DNA of 64,000 nt from Diadema setosum (taxonomy: Eukaryota > Echinodermata > Echinoidea > Diadematoida > Diadematidae). A model generated the notes under the pieces. The model ran no database searches. It worked only from the letters and a program-made list of their open reading frames with translations, and had not been told where the DNA came from. The stretch is taken from assembly GCA_033980235.1 (NCBI GenBank), contig CM067067.1:11944901-12008900 (forward strand). The letters run 5' to 3'. Below are positions 1-13,300 of this stretch, piece after piece; positions within the stretch are counted from its first letter, which is position 1, and each line of letters opens with the position of its first letter. A program made the translations under genes and the position numbers.

Positions 1-1439
1 TCCCCACAACTCACTCGACGATACTTCTTCTAGAGACCCCACTAGCCGTGTTGGCAGGGGGCGTACCTACCTTGCAGTACAGTTCCTTCGTAGTCATCCT
101 TAGAACGTTTCGCAGTGAACTATTATCCAGTTAAAGATTACGATTCCATGATTGTCCCCAGTAACATCCAAGAGAATGTGTGGCCACTGTATATTCCTCG
201 ATGATTAAAGGTGTTGTCGAAGATGTGAAAGGGAAAGAAGCTAAGATTGACGGATGTACGACGCCACGTTCAGTGAGAGGAGTGTGATCATCCGTCGCCG
301 CCATTCAATACCATACCGATAAACTAGTCTTGATCGGAATCAGTTGTGTAAACTGGAGTTGGTATTCGTTGTTAATGCACCTCATATCTGATGTTACATT
401 TGATCCAGTGTCATCATTTTTCAAACAAGTGATCGTTTTCAACACTTTCATGAGTTATCTTGCTCAGATAATTTGATTAAGTAATCTTAGGTGAGATACC
501 AGAGGTGGAATCCCATATAATCTGCCTTGAGAGAAGAATATGTGTTACACCTGTCATCTCATCTACGGTGGGTCGAGCCGATTGGTAAACGTAGTAGCCC
601 ATATTCAAAGCACAGCGGCCGTACGGGCATGGCGATGTCATCACGATTGGGTGGTGGCGTCATTCCTTTATTCACCACGATCGCTTATGTATCTGATCCT
701 TTTGATTGTTTTCCATGCAGCCTGTTGCGTATTTTCATAGTGATGATATTACCCACGATCAAATGAATGGCATTTTGCTATAACCAACAATTTGATTTTT
801 TTTTTCCAAATAGTTGCGACATAAATAAAAGAAAAAATAATCACACCCGTTATGCAATTATGCACAAGATTTTTTTTCTTAAATTAAAACTGTAACCATG
901 TTACAGTTTCATTTGCATAAATGCGGGTTAGTGTTTTAAACAAAAACTGATATCATAGCTCTCAAACTGAACGAGCTTAATTTTTCTTCTTTTTTTTCAT
1001 CTTAGGTTACATAGATCGCATTTTTGTTCGATTTACGGGCCATATTCAAATTGATTTTAATAAATAAGGTAAACAAGCCATATATGGAACTGCAAAAGTT
1101 CAAGCAAGATCGCACAAAAATGGTGGGAGTTATGAAATATCAAAGTTTCACGAAATGATGCTTGCAGGAAATATTATACAAGCTTCGTAGAGATACAACT
1201 GATTCATAGTCACGTCAATTCACCCAGACGATCGTTTGTGTTTTCTTTGTGTTTGTGTGTGTATTTGTGTGTATGTGTGTCACTGTGTGTGTGTTCAAAT
1301 TTACGATCAAAATAACATTACAAAGTTTAGTAGGAAGAGAACTGTGAACACGACCTATTATGATAACGTATTTCTTTTTTTTTCTTTTTTTTTCTTTTTT
1401 TTTTTTTGCTGTTCAACGCTGATAATAGCTAAGCAATAA
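1..1439. other. No gene seen
   Basis: AT-rich sequence with a GT-rich stretch near 1245-1290 and T runs near 1375-1407. The open frames are short and lack recognisable protein features. Confidence 0.6.
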
Positions 1440-2075
1440 TAATTAGACAAATTTGTATAGCGCAGCTACTATGTAAATATACTCTACTGCGCTGTGATGT
1501 AACAGAGCTCCTGTCACTGATTAGACACACGAAAATAAATAACAAATTAATCAAAGGCTTCTGAAAAAAGATAAGTCTTCAATAAAGATTTGAAGACAAC
1601 AAGTGATGATGCCTTCCTCAGTTTCTCAGGTAATTTATTCCAAAGTTTTGGAGCAGCACAGCTGAAGGCACAGTCCCCTAAAGTTACTTTCGTTTTTAAA
1701 TGAGATTGCTTTAGAAGCAACTTATTCTGTGTACTTCGTAAATTATGAGAATATGAGTGTGATTTCATTGATATCAATTCTGATAAATAACCAGGTGCTT
1801 GACCATACAATACTTTATAAACGAGTATCAAAATTTTAAATACAATTCTCTGTCTTACTGGCAACCAATGTAACTTCTTCAAAACGGGTGTAATATGTGA
1901 AAATTTTGACGAACTGAACACAAGTCTTGCACATGCATTCTGTACACGCTGAAGCTTGGTTATCTGTGAATCTGGTAAACCAAACAACAGCCCATTACAA
2001 TAATCAAGCCTATTGCTAATGAATGCGTGAACAAGAGTTTCAGCGTCTTCCTGGCTCAAATATCTACAATATCTA
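1440..2075 (-). mobile_element. 5'-truncated CR1/L2-like LINE: reverse transcriptase C-terminus and 3' tail
   Basis: An open frame at 1547-2092 encodes the C-terminal part of a non-LTR reverse transcriptase: NRLDYCNGLLFGLP, KLQRVQNACARLVF, HWLPVRQRIVFKILILVYK and LWNKLPEKLR are hallmark strings. After the stop, the sequence CGCTATACAAATTTGTCTAA at 1445-1465 resembles the 3' end of CR1/L2 elements, with an ATT-rich tail. Upstream catalytic parts are missing. Confidence 0.9.
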
Positions 2076-3549
2076 CAATGATACACCGTCATTACTATAA
2101 AATTAGGCCTATTAGTATCGAAGAGTAATACGGGTTTTTCTTCACAAATTGGAAAGACCGTGTCATTATTAAATCCTTATTGACAACAAGTGAGTATTCA
2201 GATATCAGAAACTTCTACATCAACAACAAGAACGATAAGGAAAGATAGACTATAATTATACAGACATGACAGGGGGGGGGGCGTGAGACATGCACACATA
2301 CACAAGGACAAACAGAGATTTCTCAGTTTGTTCTGGGATATTTAAAAGTAAGAGTCATCCAGTTGTCCAGCGATCGAGAGTCTACACCTGTTAAATCGGC
2401 ACAAGAGAGAGGTGACATCCACTGCATGCATGCATTTCTTATAGCCGAATTTAGTCTCTCACTAAACTTCTCTTGTTTTCACTATTGTTGGTATATCTAA
2501 TCATGGGAAATTGGGAATTAAAGCGGGAAGGTCTCAAATGTAACGGCGAATTAGAAACTGCCTAGGATGACAGGAGTATTCACACTGCTGTGCTCGAATG
2601 ATTCACTGGCAAAGAGAAATAAGATTTAAAGATAAAAAAGCAGAACTGAAAGGGTCTGCCCGTCGACATAAAAGCCGATTTAGGATAGCAATTTTATAGA
2701 GTCCGAGATTGGGTCAGCCTATTTAAGCCTGTTATGTTCCGAACATTCTAGGATTAAAAACTAGAAGGCCACATGAAATAATAACCTACAAATGTTAAGC
2801 TGTATCAAATCTCGAAGTTGTTCAAAAGTTAAGAATCCAAGGTAATAGAATCAGTGATTATAATCCATTGCAGAAGGAGAGGTCGTATAACATGATCTAT
2901 GCATATTGCTCAAAACTAAGAGAGACACCAAGTCTGTATTGCATGTGCAGGGGTAATTTCTATTAGGAGGCGCATGATTGTTCATTATTGTTTACATGAG
3001 CCTGGATACCTAAAATAAGAGGACAACTTTATCGAGTTAATGTCCATCTTGTTTATTTGTTTTTAGTGATCTTGCATTGCTTTCTATGAAATAACTTGGC
3101 CGCAGGAACGACTGAAAACTTGTTTTTCTCTTTAATACGATACTTCATTCTTTTCAATAGTGCTCCTGTATATCGGTTAATGTGACTGGTTATGTTGCGT
3201 CGTTTTGTTTTGCCTAATAGTTACTTATAATATTATGCACTCTTTTAGCTAGCTTGGTTTCGTTCTATAAAAGAACTCTGATAGTTTTTATTTGCTTAGT
3301 AAAAACTTCTAAGCGACCGGGCTACTTTGCAATGGATGATGCCAGGAGACACTAATAATATTCTATAACATGAAATTAAAATTACAATACAATGTAATTT
3401 CTCATAATATAGGAATGCTCAGAACATTTGATTATGGCCATCAAAACTATATCTATTCGGTATTACCCCAGCTATTACATCATTCTTTATAATAATGTAG
3501 GATGTTTTGAATGTTATGAAACATCATCTCAAAACTATATATTTTTTTT

Positions 3550-3790
3550 ATCATGACCTTGTTGGTCATATTGCTTAGTGTGATATTGTCCTGAAGGACC
3601 ATAATGTTAGTTGTGCCCAGCCCCCCTTTTTATTTTATTTTCTTAATATTGTACCACTTTTTTCGTTATTTTTCTTCGCTTCCTTTTTTTTTACAGTATC
3701 ATTATGAAATACTGTGATTTCGGATCTTATTCATTCTTGTTTTGTAACTGTTATAGAAATCAATAAAGGCATAACTTTAAAAAAAAAATA
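3550..3790 (+). mobile_element. Probable retroelement 3' end with polyadenylation signal and A-tail
   Basis: AATCAATAAAGGC at 3759-3771 is followed by a run of A at 3778-3788. This is the layout of an inserted polyadenylated transcript or LINE 3' UTR. No coding part is recognisable upstream. Confidence 0.4.
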
Positions 3791-3852
3791 CTGTCATTAT
3801 AATTTACTTGTTCGGTCCTCCGTCCTCCGACAAAGAAAATTGTCTTTGTATA

Positions 3853-4070
3853 TTCAATTCAATTCAATTCAATAGTTTATTTATTTCTATATACATTGCA
3901 ATTAGAAACGTGTCAGAACAAAAAAAAAGAATGTATAAACAAACAAAACGAATGACAGGTCCTAACCACAAATTAACAGATATTAGCAGATAAGAAAAGC
4001 CTAAATGGCTGTTGAAACTAAACTACAAAGATATTTGTGAAAAGTGATCGTTATCATAATCAACCCCCCC
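3853..4070 (-). mobile_element. LINE-like 3' end with TTGAA pentanucleotide tail
   Basis: Minus-strand reading ends in four TTGAA units (plus-strand ATTCAATTCAATTC at 3854) after AT-rich sequence with AAATAAATAAACTA. Short tandem tails of this kind terminate many invertebrate non-LTR elements. A related tail occurs at 53068. Confidence 0.45.
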
Positions 4071-4099
4071 CCCCCCCAAAAAAAAAAAAAAAAAAAAAA

Positions 4100-4385
4100 A
4101 AGCAAAGAGAATATGAAGGCAAAGATGCATCTGAAACCTGTAAAGATGCATCTGAAACCTGTTCCGGGTAATGAGTGATTACTTATTCATGGCCGAATCA
4201 TTGAGAACGCGGCAAAATATCACCCAAAAAATTGTGACAAGTGAAATTACAATCAATGTCAATTTAGATTTTATTAGTGGGAAAAAAACGAGCAAAGAAA
4301 ATGGGATTCCAGCGGGATTCGAACCAGAGACATCCGGAATGCTAGTCCGGCGCTCTTATACCGACTGAGCTATATAGAAAGCCAT
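4100..4385 (-). mobile_element. tRNA-derived SINE, family A, full-length-looking copy
   Basis: The tRNA-like head runs from about 4383 down to 4306, with A box TATAGCTCAGTCGGTA, anticodon stem CCGGA/TCCGG and B box GGTTCGAATCC. It lacks a good acceptor-stem pairing. It continues into a non-tRNA body shared with the copy at 33205-33283 (CCCATTTTCTTTGCTC). The last part holds two tandem copies of AGATGCATCTGAAACCTG. Confidence 0.75.
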
Positions 4386-4669
4386 ACAAATTCTTCCATG
4401 GCTACGTTTTCTTTCTCTTATATTGATGTTTTCGGTTGTATGTTTCCTTCTCTAGATTTATATCCAAAGTATTACTGTTTATAGGCTTGCCACACTGATT
4501 CCGTTCATAGTATTAATTTCCTGCATTATTTTTAGTTGTTGTCCGAATTCTGAACGCATTCAGATGAGATGGAATGGATGTATTTCATTGATCAAATGCA
4601 CGAATTCTCGCATGCTCATTTTATAAACAGATAAACAAACACTGTCGTCATGGTAAAGCACTATATTTT

Positions 4670-4716
<47 letters not shown>

Positions 4717-4735
4717 AGAGATAGGGAGAGAGAAC
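4670..4735. repeat. GA microsatellite
   Basis: Nearly uninterrupted GA dinucleotides followed by a G run and GGGAGAG variants. Confidence 0.95.
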
Positions 4736-6808
4736 GACAGTGGGGAGGGGCGGTAGATTCACCCTAAATGTATCATGTGGGTTCAGTGAATGCAGAAATA
4801 TTAGAAGAATACATCGGTGAAGTTTGCGCAAAATCGAAGGGCCTGTTCAAAAGCTGTGAATTTTTGAATGTTGGTTAAAACCATGTTGTGTCATCGCTAA
4901 AAAGGCTATAATAAAAACATGTGATCCGGGCATGTGATATTATTCAAACGGGGGGGGGGGGGGGGGGTGGTATAAAGAAATATGTTTAAAGAGAATTCCA
5001 CAAACTTTTATTTTCTACCATAATGAAAGAGCTCATGACTTACCATGACATAATGTGTCACTCTTTATATCAGAAATGGGTACCTTTATATTCTTACATC
5101 TCAGGGGGAATATCCACGAAGAAAATAGGGTATGATCACAAAATGAAAATAAAAATATTTTCCATTACTCTCATACGCGCGTCAAGTAAGTAAGTATTGA
5201 CAAAATACACCCAACTAAAATTGGACTGATCTCACTGAAATCGGAAGGTTTTGATTTGTTTGATTATTGACTCTCTTTCAGACAAAACCACCGAATAATT
5301 TCAAGTCTTTCACAAACGTCATTTGTTTCTGTTAATGTTATGCAAATTGATCCAGCAACCCTTAATTATTATTATTATTACAAGACAGTATCGTGCAAAT
5401 AGCCTGTACACTGTTTGTGTGCCTGAGAAAGTGCTCACTAAAATAACAACCTTTCTTTTCTGACTTTAAAATTGTTGATGGCATGTCTCTAGTTCCTCTT
5501 AATTTTCTCAGATGCGAAATTCATCTGAATGTCAAACTTATCCATCAATTACAGCGTTGCCTCTTGGTAACAATTGCGAAATAATAGTCATCGAGACAAG
5601 ACAATGTAACGTCTAAATGAGATAAAACGACCTTCATTCTTTTTTTTAATTTGTTTGTAGGAAACAGATACGTGCCTAATCACATCGGTCCCATTTGTAT
5701 TTCTACACCACGAACGAACGATGAATCCTAGTGCACAATTGTCCCTTTGTTTTCTGTCCTTCCCTAGAGTATTATGATAATTGCCAAGAAGAGGCAGCAA
5801 CATGAAGTCTGTCACTCATATTAGATTATATCAATCTGTATTCTCGCCAAACTTCTGTTAACAAATACATGAACGTTTCTGTTTTTAGAAAAAAGATGAG
5901 CGGGCTCCATAAAGAGACTTCAATTTAAATGAGAACGCCGACTGCCTTCACGATTAGGTGTACTGAGAAGATAATAATTATGCTATATGTGAATACTAAT
6001 TTTTTCATCCTACAGCCTTAACAAAAATTAACGGTGTACATTGATTTACACCAACGGTTTTCATTTAGTATTTTATCATACAATATAGTTACAAAGTTAT
6101 TTAGTTCTTATTTTTGTTTCTTATGTAAACATTAAATAATCGATCAATTACTTGATGAATAATAAGATTGTTTACAATGTCGATACAATTATTTATCTAT
6201 CAATTTATCTAGTCGTTGATTCATTAGTTTATTTCTATCCCCCGCTAATAGCCGATTTTGGGAAATTACATTTAATCACTCATAACTTAATGATGACATT
6301 GTACTCTGTCTCTGAAGATGACTACGTTAAGATGAACATTTCAAGAAGATTTCCGAAGGAAGCATGAATTTCGTTTGCGATCTATTTGTGTATTACTTCA
6401 TGTACACTGTTGCTACTGCCTTACTTAACAAAATTACCTATATTTCAGCTTTTGACATAATACTTTGAAATCGAGAAGTATACCCTTATCCGGATGGGAA
6501 TGCTATTTTCAACCAGAAAGAGAATAAATCGGCTTCAAGCGTTGCCGTCTATTTTGAATATCTGCATGTATCGTTTGAAATCGCAAATGATAGTTTGATC
6601 CAATAAAGCAATGTTCAAAATACTATTAACTTAGCATATAATAGCTTGAACATTATTATATGTTGTAATGTTGAGTAAAGCAGCACAATGTGAAGCTTCG
6701 GTTTTCATTAAGGATGTGTCAGTTTTCATGAAAAATTGTTTTATTTCCACGACTGATATGAATCACAAAATTTGATTTTCATGCCTATATTAATCATGAA
6801 ATATTAAA

Positions 6809-6810
<2 letters not shown>

Positions 6811-6856
<46 letters not shown>

Positions 6857-6873
6857 AGTGTGTGTGTGTGTAC

Positions 6874-6935
<62 letters not shown>

Positions 6936-6936
6936 G
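6811..6936. repeat. Compound AT/GT/GA microsatellite
   Basis: AT runs flanking a short GT run and followed by GA repeats. The open frames across it are Tyr/Ile-rich artefacts. Confidence 0.95.
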
Positions 6937-9000
6937 GAGAGAGATACATGCTTGTATATATATTTCACCCATTCATACCCACATGATATGTGGTTAAAAA
7001 TTCCATGGGAAATGGACGCATACTAAGATAATAATGACCTTGAATAAATGTGCTCTTTCATCCTGTGTGAAATCCAACAGAAAAATATTGTCTTGCATGA
7101 AACAATTTTCCCAAACATCACACCAAGTAAGACTAATAATTTTAGTCTTCTTTGGCCCCTCAATGAAAAAGGACCTATCCCGTCTATCAGGTTATACAAT
7201 GTATTACAGAAGAAAGTAATTTGGATAGTGCTATGTTGACTTTGTACCATCATGTAGCATTTCTTTGGAGGAATACAGATGTTGGAGATATCACTCACAC
7301 CATACAGTGATGGCACCACTGAGTTCTTGTGGGCCACAACCTTTGTGACTTACTTTTCTCTCAAAGTGAATTTTGGTGAGGACTACAATGTCATATATAT
7401 ATATATATAATGTTCATTATCAAAACGCTTTATAATATGTGATTAAACAACTGGGAAATGTAAGTTCTATGGGCTGTCATCTTTCCAGGCATCGTGACAT
7501 TTAATATTTATATGTAGTTTTCTTATTTGTATGTTCACGGGTGCATTGCACATCTTTTCTATTTCTTTTCTCTTGTTCTTCTTTATTTTTTATTTTTTGG
7601 TGCTTTTTTGTTTAATGCTTTAAACTGCCAATACAGCAAAAAGCAAACTACTTGCTTTAAGACTCATTAAAATCACAACATCACAAATCAAATCACTGAT
7701 GACTGATTCAATCAAAATATGAATTTTATTCTATCAAAAATATACATCATCCTTTTAACAAATACATATTTGTCAAATTTACATTTAAACATCATAATCA
7801 TACACTGGTAGCACTGTAATTGCTTGCATATCTCGTCATCAATACGATTAGGTACATTGCAGTACAATTGTATTAAGAATACAACATGAAGAAATATGCA
7901 CACACTTGATAGCAGCATCAACAAGTAAAAAGTTGATGATTTCACCTACATGTACTTCACACAGTCATACACAATTTTCATTAAAACGATTGATGTTTCT
8001 TGTATAGTAATAAATGAATGACTAGATGGAAGATCTTCAAAATCAATTTCTAAATTTGGTTGTTAGGAAGACTTGTACTGTATAATGAGTTTTTATGCAA
8101 ATTCTTGGAAATACAATGAAAAACAGTATAGTGATGAAAAGCATTAGGTTAGGGAAAACCAAAGAAAAAAAGATGAACATTGTTATAAGTATAGCTGTAA
8201 TATATTATCATATACACTGTATAATAAACATTCTAATATATTCATGATTGCATAATCTAAAACTATTGGCAAGTACATTTTCAAAATTATCACAGTTTGC
8301 AGATAAAAGAAGTAGATTTTTCACTGACACTTGAGAAGCAACACAACACCAGTGTTTGCAGGTATGTCCTCATTTGCTTAATATAAAAATCATAAGATCT
8401 TGAAATGTAAAAAAAAAACAAAAAACAAAACAACAAAAACATTCAAAGTGGTAATTGGATGATTTCATGACAAGAGTGAAGCCTTCCTAAATTTACACAA
8501 AAATATTGCATTCTTGGTCTACAATTGGGCAAAATAATAGTGGAGCTTACAGCCACTTATACAGTGTATCTTCATCTTTGTCATGCAAAAGCTTGGTCCA
8601 ACTGAAATGGTACAATAGGTATGAAATAAACAAACACACATAACTACATATGACTCTGTTGACTCAAGTTCTGATAGAACCAACTATAATTTTGATAATT
8701 TGTGAGTTATCTTTACCCTGATGCAAAACACATGAAAAAAAAAAATCAATTGACAGAAATAATACGTGTGACACAGGCAGACTATACACTGACTGTAGTC
8801 CTACATGCAATTTAGTCTCATACAATGTACTTTACACTGTATGCCAAAGGCACAAAGGCTATGGACTACGTATGACAAAACATCTATATATATGCTGTAT
8901 GACCACTTGTGTAACTACTTGTGCAAATCAGATGAGGTTATGATGATGTCATCACATCACAAGTTTCCCATTTACTGGTATAATAATCTTCAATGAGGAT

Positions 9001-9063
9001 AAAGGATATATTTTTTGGTGTATATATATATATATATATATATACCAAAGGATATATTTTTTG

Positions 9064-9098
<35 letters not shown>

Positions 9099-9113
9099 AA
9101 AAGGATATACTAC
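9001..9113. repeat. Tandem duplication embedding AT microsatellites
   Basis: AAAGGATATATTTTTTGGTG plus an AT run plus ACCAAA occurs twice in tandem. The AT runs are self-complementary, so each unit can fold on itself. Confidence 0.85.
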
Positions 9114-10337
9114 ATATGTTGCATATGACTGTTGTTGCCCAATTGATTACGAAAAAAAGAAGAAGATTTCTTTGGTATCTTCATACATAGAAGTCAATAG
9201 AAGAAATGTGAAGTGATGACATCAGCATTCATTTAATTTGCATATTATGTAGTTGTTAAAATTATCAGATAACATCAGTCTTTTGAGAAAACATGTATTA
9301 CATCTGACTGTAAATATATTTCTAATGTTCTTTTCCATTTTACCCTGCTTATTTAAACCAATATCAATTCTCTAGAATGTTTCAGTTCAAAACGTCGTCT
9401 GACAATATGCTTATGATGAGAATCTTGTCTTGGAAAACAAAAGAGCACACAGCCACAAAATTATCTATGTGGAATGGCACACTTTGGTGTTAGGATGATT
9501 CTTATGAATCAGAACCAGAAAGCACATTCATGTTTGCTGGTATAAAGTCAAGACATGAGGTATTAAACTGCAGAGATCACATTGTGTCATCCATTTTAGC
9601 TGGAGTTCTGGAATTCAGCTGGGCTGAATCTCCATTAGAGAGTCCTAAGACCATCCTTAACTTGATGAACATCTTTAAATATCAACATAAAAAGAAACAC
9701 ATGATCAAATCCAAATAAAATCTCACTTAATTTACTCACAACTATGGTAGGTATAGGTCAGAAATCAAGCACCAGGACTATGCATATCATACAGCAGGGC
9801 AAAGTTTTGATGTGATTATTAAAATCTGGACAGAATATGTAAACACAGCTGAAGCTCAATAACCTCCATTGTATCCAAGTAGTCTCTGCTTTCAGTGTTT
9901 AATGACACAGTTTATTTTGAAAACTGATTTTGCACTAACTATACAATTATATAGTTACTGTCTGAAAAACACTTTGCAACAATGAGAACATTGATTAGAT
10001 TGGAATTCATCAAAACTGGCAAATATCATCTCAAAAAAGGTAGATATGACTGCATTACACAGAGACAGGATAAAATAAAAGTAAAAAAGTAATGTGGAAT
10101 TGTATGAAGAGCACGTGAGTGAAAATAAAAAATGATATATATTAATTGCCCCATGGGGCAAGTAAAATGTTGACTTTAATATGATAATCAGAAGCTCCTC
10201 AGGTCTATTAATGTATAGGTGCTAATTGGGGCAAGTACTTATCTCTTTCCGCCAAGTAAAAATGTGAAAACGGATGATTTTACTTGCCTGATGAGCAAGT
10301 GAAGGAAAGAGTTAATGCAGGGCACTAGAATATCCAT

Positions 10338-13300
10338 CTATGAGGCCTTCTGCTTGGCAGTCTCCCGCACAGAGCCTACTCTCAGAAGCCAGAAGAGAAG
10401 AGAGAGAGCAAAGATAACCTGGACGACGAAGTAGGCCTCCGCTGGTTCCACCTTGTTGTGAATGGCCAGTGACGTCACCGCAAATACACCGGCACAGCGG
10501 GCCATCTCGGCTAACACGTTCCACCACGGCCTGGACAAAGGTATACAAAAACTCATCTATGAGAAAAACATGTTTCCTTTTACACCACTGGTGTAATAAT
10601 TCAATTATTTTGTTGTTGGGGATCACATACTGACAAAAAAATTGAAATCATTCATACATTTTCATTTGATTTTATTATATGTAAGTATTAAATATAAAGA
10701 AGTATTTTCAATTATTTAAATTCTCATCATGATGTCAATGTATGTAAAGTGAGAAGTTCCCTAATGGTCACCCAGGAACTAGTGATTAGCCTTTGGTGAT
10801 CTGAATCCTGATCCAGGATTTTTTTGAAAGGTTGCATACCTGGTACACAGTTGTTAGGCATTAGTGGTCCTATGGCATTGGTGGTTGCACTCTCCGACTG
10901 TCTTTAATTCTAGTACAAATTTCTGTTGTGTTCACATTCCCTTTTCCAACATAAGTACATGTACTACGAAGAGAACACACATGCATAGTAGATTTACCTG
11001 AGGTCACAGAGCATCCCAATACAGGTGAAGGTGAAGATGTTGTAGGTCATTCCCAGGATAGCATGGAGTTGTGACAGCCCCTTTAATTCACAATAAAGAG
11101 AGAGAGAGAGACAAAAAATGATTTGTAAGTGGATAGGTTGGTACATACTACATGAATCTATGAATCTATACAACGTTCATTGTGTAGCTAAATAATCACC
11201 AATCTCTGAATGACGGTGTGCGGATATAGGCTGCAATCGCTAATTTGCCGCTGTGGACAGGTGGGATATTCTCCTGTTTTTCCCCCTTAATATTCTAGTT
11301 TTGTTACAAGGGCATCCTTGCTGCAGCGAACATGTAGCTATCACATACTGTTCTCTCCTCAACTGGTTTAGGCTAGACTACACACATTTCCTGCTGCATC
11401 CCACTCCAGACCACCTTCAAGTTTTTTTTTTACGGTCTATTACGTGCTGTCACGTTTTGTTGCATTCACCCCATTTTACTATGGCCTAATAGATTTCTCA
11501 TCAGCTCTGTGAGTGCCGTGGAAATTTTTGTTGACAGTTCTGAACCTCTGACAAGGCATCCATGGCAATCACTGCCTGTTATGTTTGCCCATCCTATCCC
11601 CCATGTGGTCTCATGTCCATCCCATTTTGTCCATGGTAGCCTGAAACATAATTGCCATGGCTGCTGGAAAATGGTGTGAACATAGTATAAAAGCTTAAAC
11701 TGCCAGATAATTAACAAAACAGACGAGTGTGGCTACTGACCTTATACGCAGACAGGTAGAGATTCACAAGGAGTAGATTGATGAGAAAGTGCACAGAAAT
11801 GTAGGCCTTGAGCCAGCGTGGTATTGGTGTCCGATATTTGTTTAGCTCAGGCCCACATACCTGTTGTGAAAGACAAACCAAATGATACTGTTATATTCCC
11901 TTCAGTGACTCATTCTTACAACTGAATAGTCAAAATCAATACAGTTGAACCTCTCTTATCCGGCCTCCCTTTATCCGGATCTCTCTATTATACAGACGCA
12001 ATCTCGCCGTGATTTTTTTTAATAATTACGGGAGGAAAGGGGGATTCCCAACTCAATCTAACAATGGCGACCTACAGTCGACTTTGTCGAGTACGGTTTA
12101 TTTTCAAGATCTACTTGATACATTTCTTAATAATTATTTAGGTAAATCATTCCAAGAATTTATAAAAGAAAATGATTTCATTCTTGCAAACACGAACCTC
12201 TATTTTGGGGTCTGTTACTGAGTGTAACAATGAAAAGGTTGCAGTATACCAGGGAGGTGAGAGCTCACCTCCCTGAGTATACACATTACTACATGTGGTG
12301 CTACCAGGGAGGTGCTAGAGATGGAGTGGCAACTCTTCGTAATTCATGCAAACACATGTTTGGGTTCAAGGCGTTACAATGGGATGTCTAGCATTCCATT
12401 ACGCTTTGAAGTCATGCTCGGCACCGCTCTGGTTTGCAAGACGAAGTTCGGAGACGAAGAACGCATTTTACCTTTCGTTGAATTACAAGTTTTATTTCAC
12501 TGTAAAATTTTAAATGAAATACTCGAATTGATTTAGAATAGTTTAGGGAAGAATTCAATATTATGAATATGTATTTCTAGTTTCTTCATAATGCGCAAAT
12601 CAAAATGAAATGAAAATTAGGCCCTCTTAAAAACCTAATATTTTTCTATAATGCGCATATTTGCGCATGTTAGTTTTTTTATCTTTTAATCTGGGATATT
12701 TTGATCTTTCAAATACAGTACTCCGCTAAAGCGTATTCCAGTGTGCTTTTAAACTATTTGCTGTTAAAATTGTTAGTTTTACACTGCATTTTGGTTCGCT
12801 GCTCCAATTCAAGTTACACAAATTCATTGTTGCCATCACCTGGAAAGAGAGAGAGTGAATTGCAGTAGGGGCAAGTGTTTCTAGACGTGAGAGCGCTAGT
12901 CCCGATTATTGATGCTCTCTTTTGTCAAAGCACATGGGTAACACCTGTAGTTGAACGCATAACTTCTCGGCGGCGCCGCGCATGACTTCAAAGGAGAGCA
13001 GTAGTTGTCTCTCCTTCTCTAGCACCTCCCGGGTACTACAATGGGCTACATCAGTACATGACCATGTACATGTATAAAGCATTGAGTCTCCCGTATCAGG
13101 CCAAATCCCTTATCCGGATGAGCCCCGGTCCCGACTTGTCCGGATACGAGAGGTTCCACTGTACTTTGTTACAATCACAATATCTTACTAAAAGACATCA
13201 ACATCAGAAAAAAAGTCAACTTCAAAACAGTAACATAAGAACTCAAAATCAACGTACAGTAGCTGTTGAAAATGAAACTAGATATATCGCTACGGCGACT

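Larger units (their letters stand above)
4740..10337. other. Gene-poor 3' flank of AGMO
   Basis: Apart from the microsatellites listed, nothing is recognised. The part nearest 10338 must hold the AGMO 3' UTR on the minus strand. TTTATT at 9911 (AATAAA on minus) is one candidate polyadenylation signal, not a convincing one. Confidence 0.5.

Noticed and set aside
4306..4383. tRNA-Ala(AGC) gene on the minus strand
   Set aside because: The A and B boxes are present but the acceptor stem does not pair and the sequence continues into a repeated body, so it is a SINE head.
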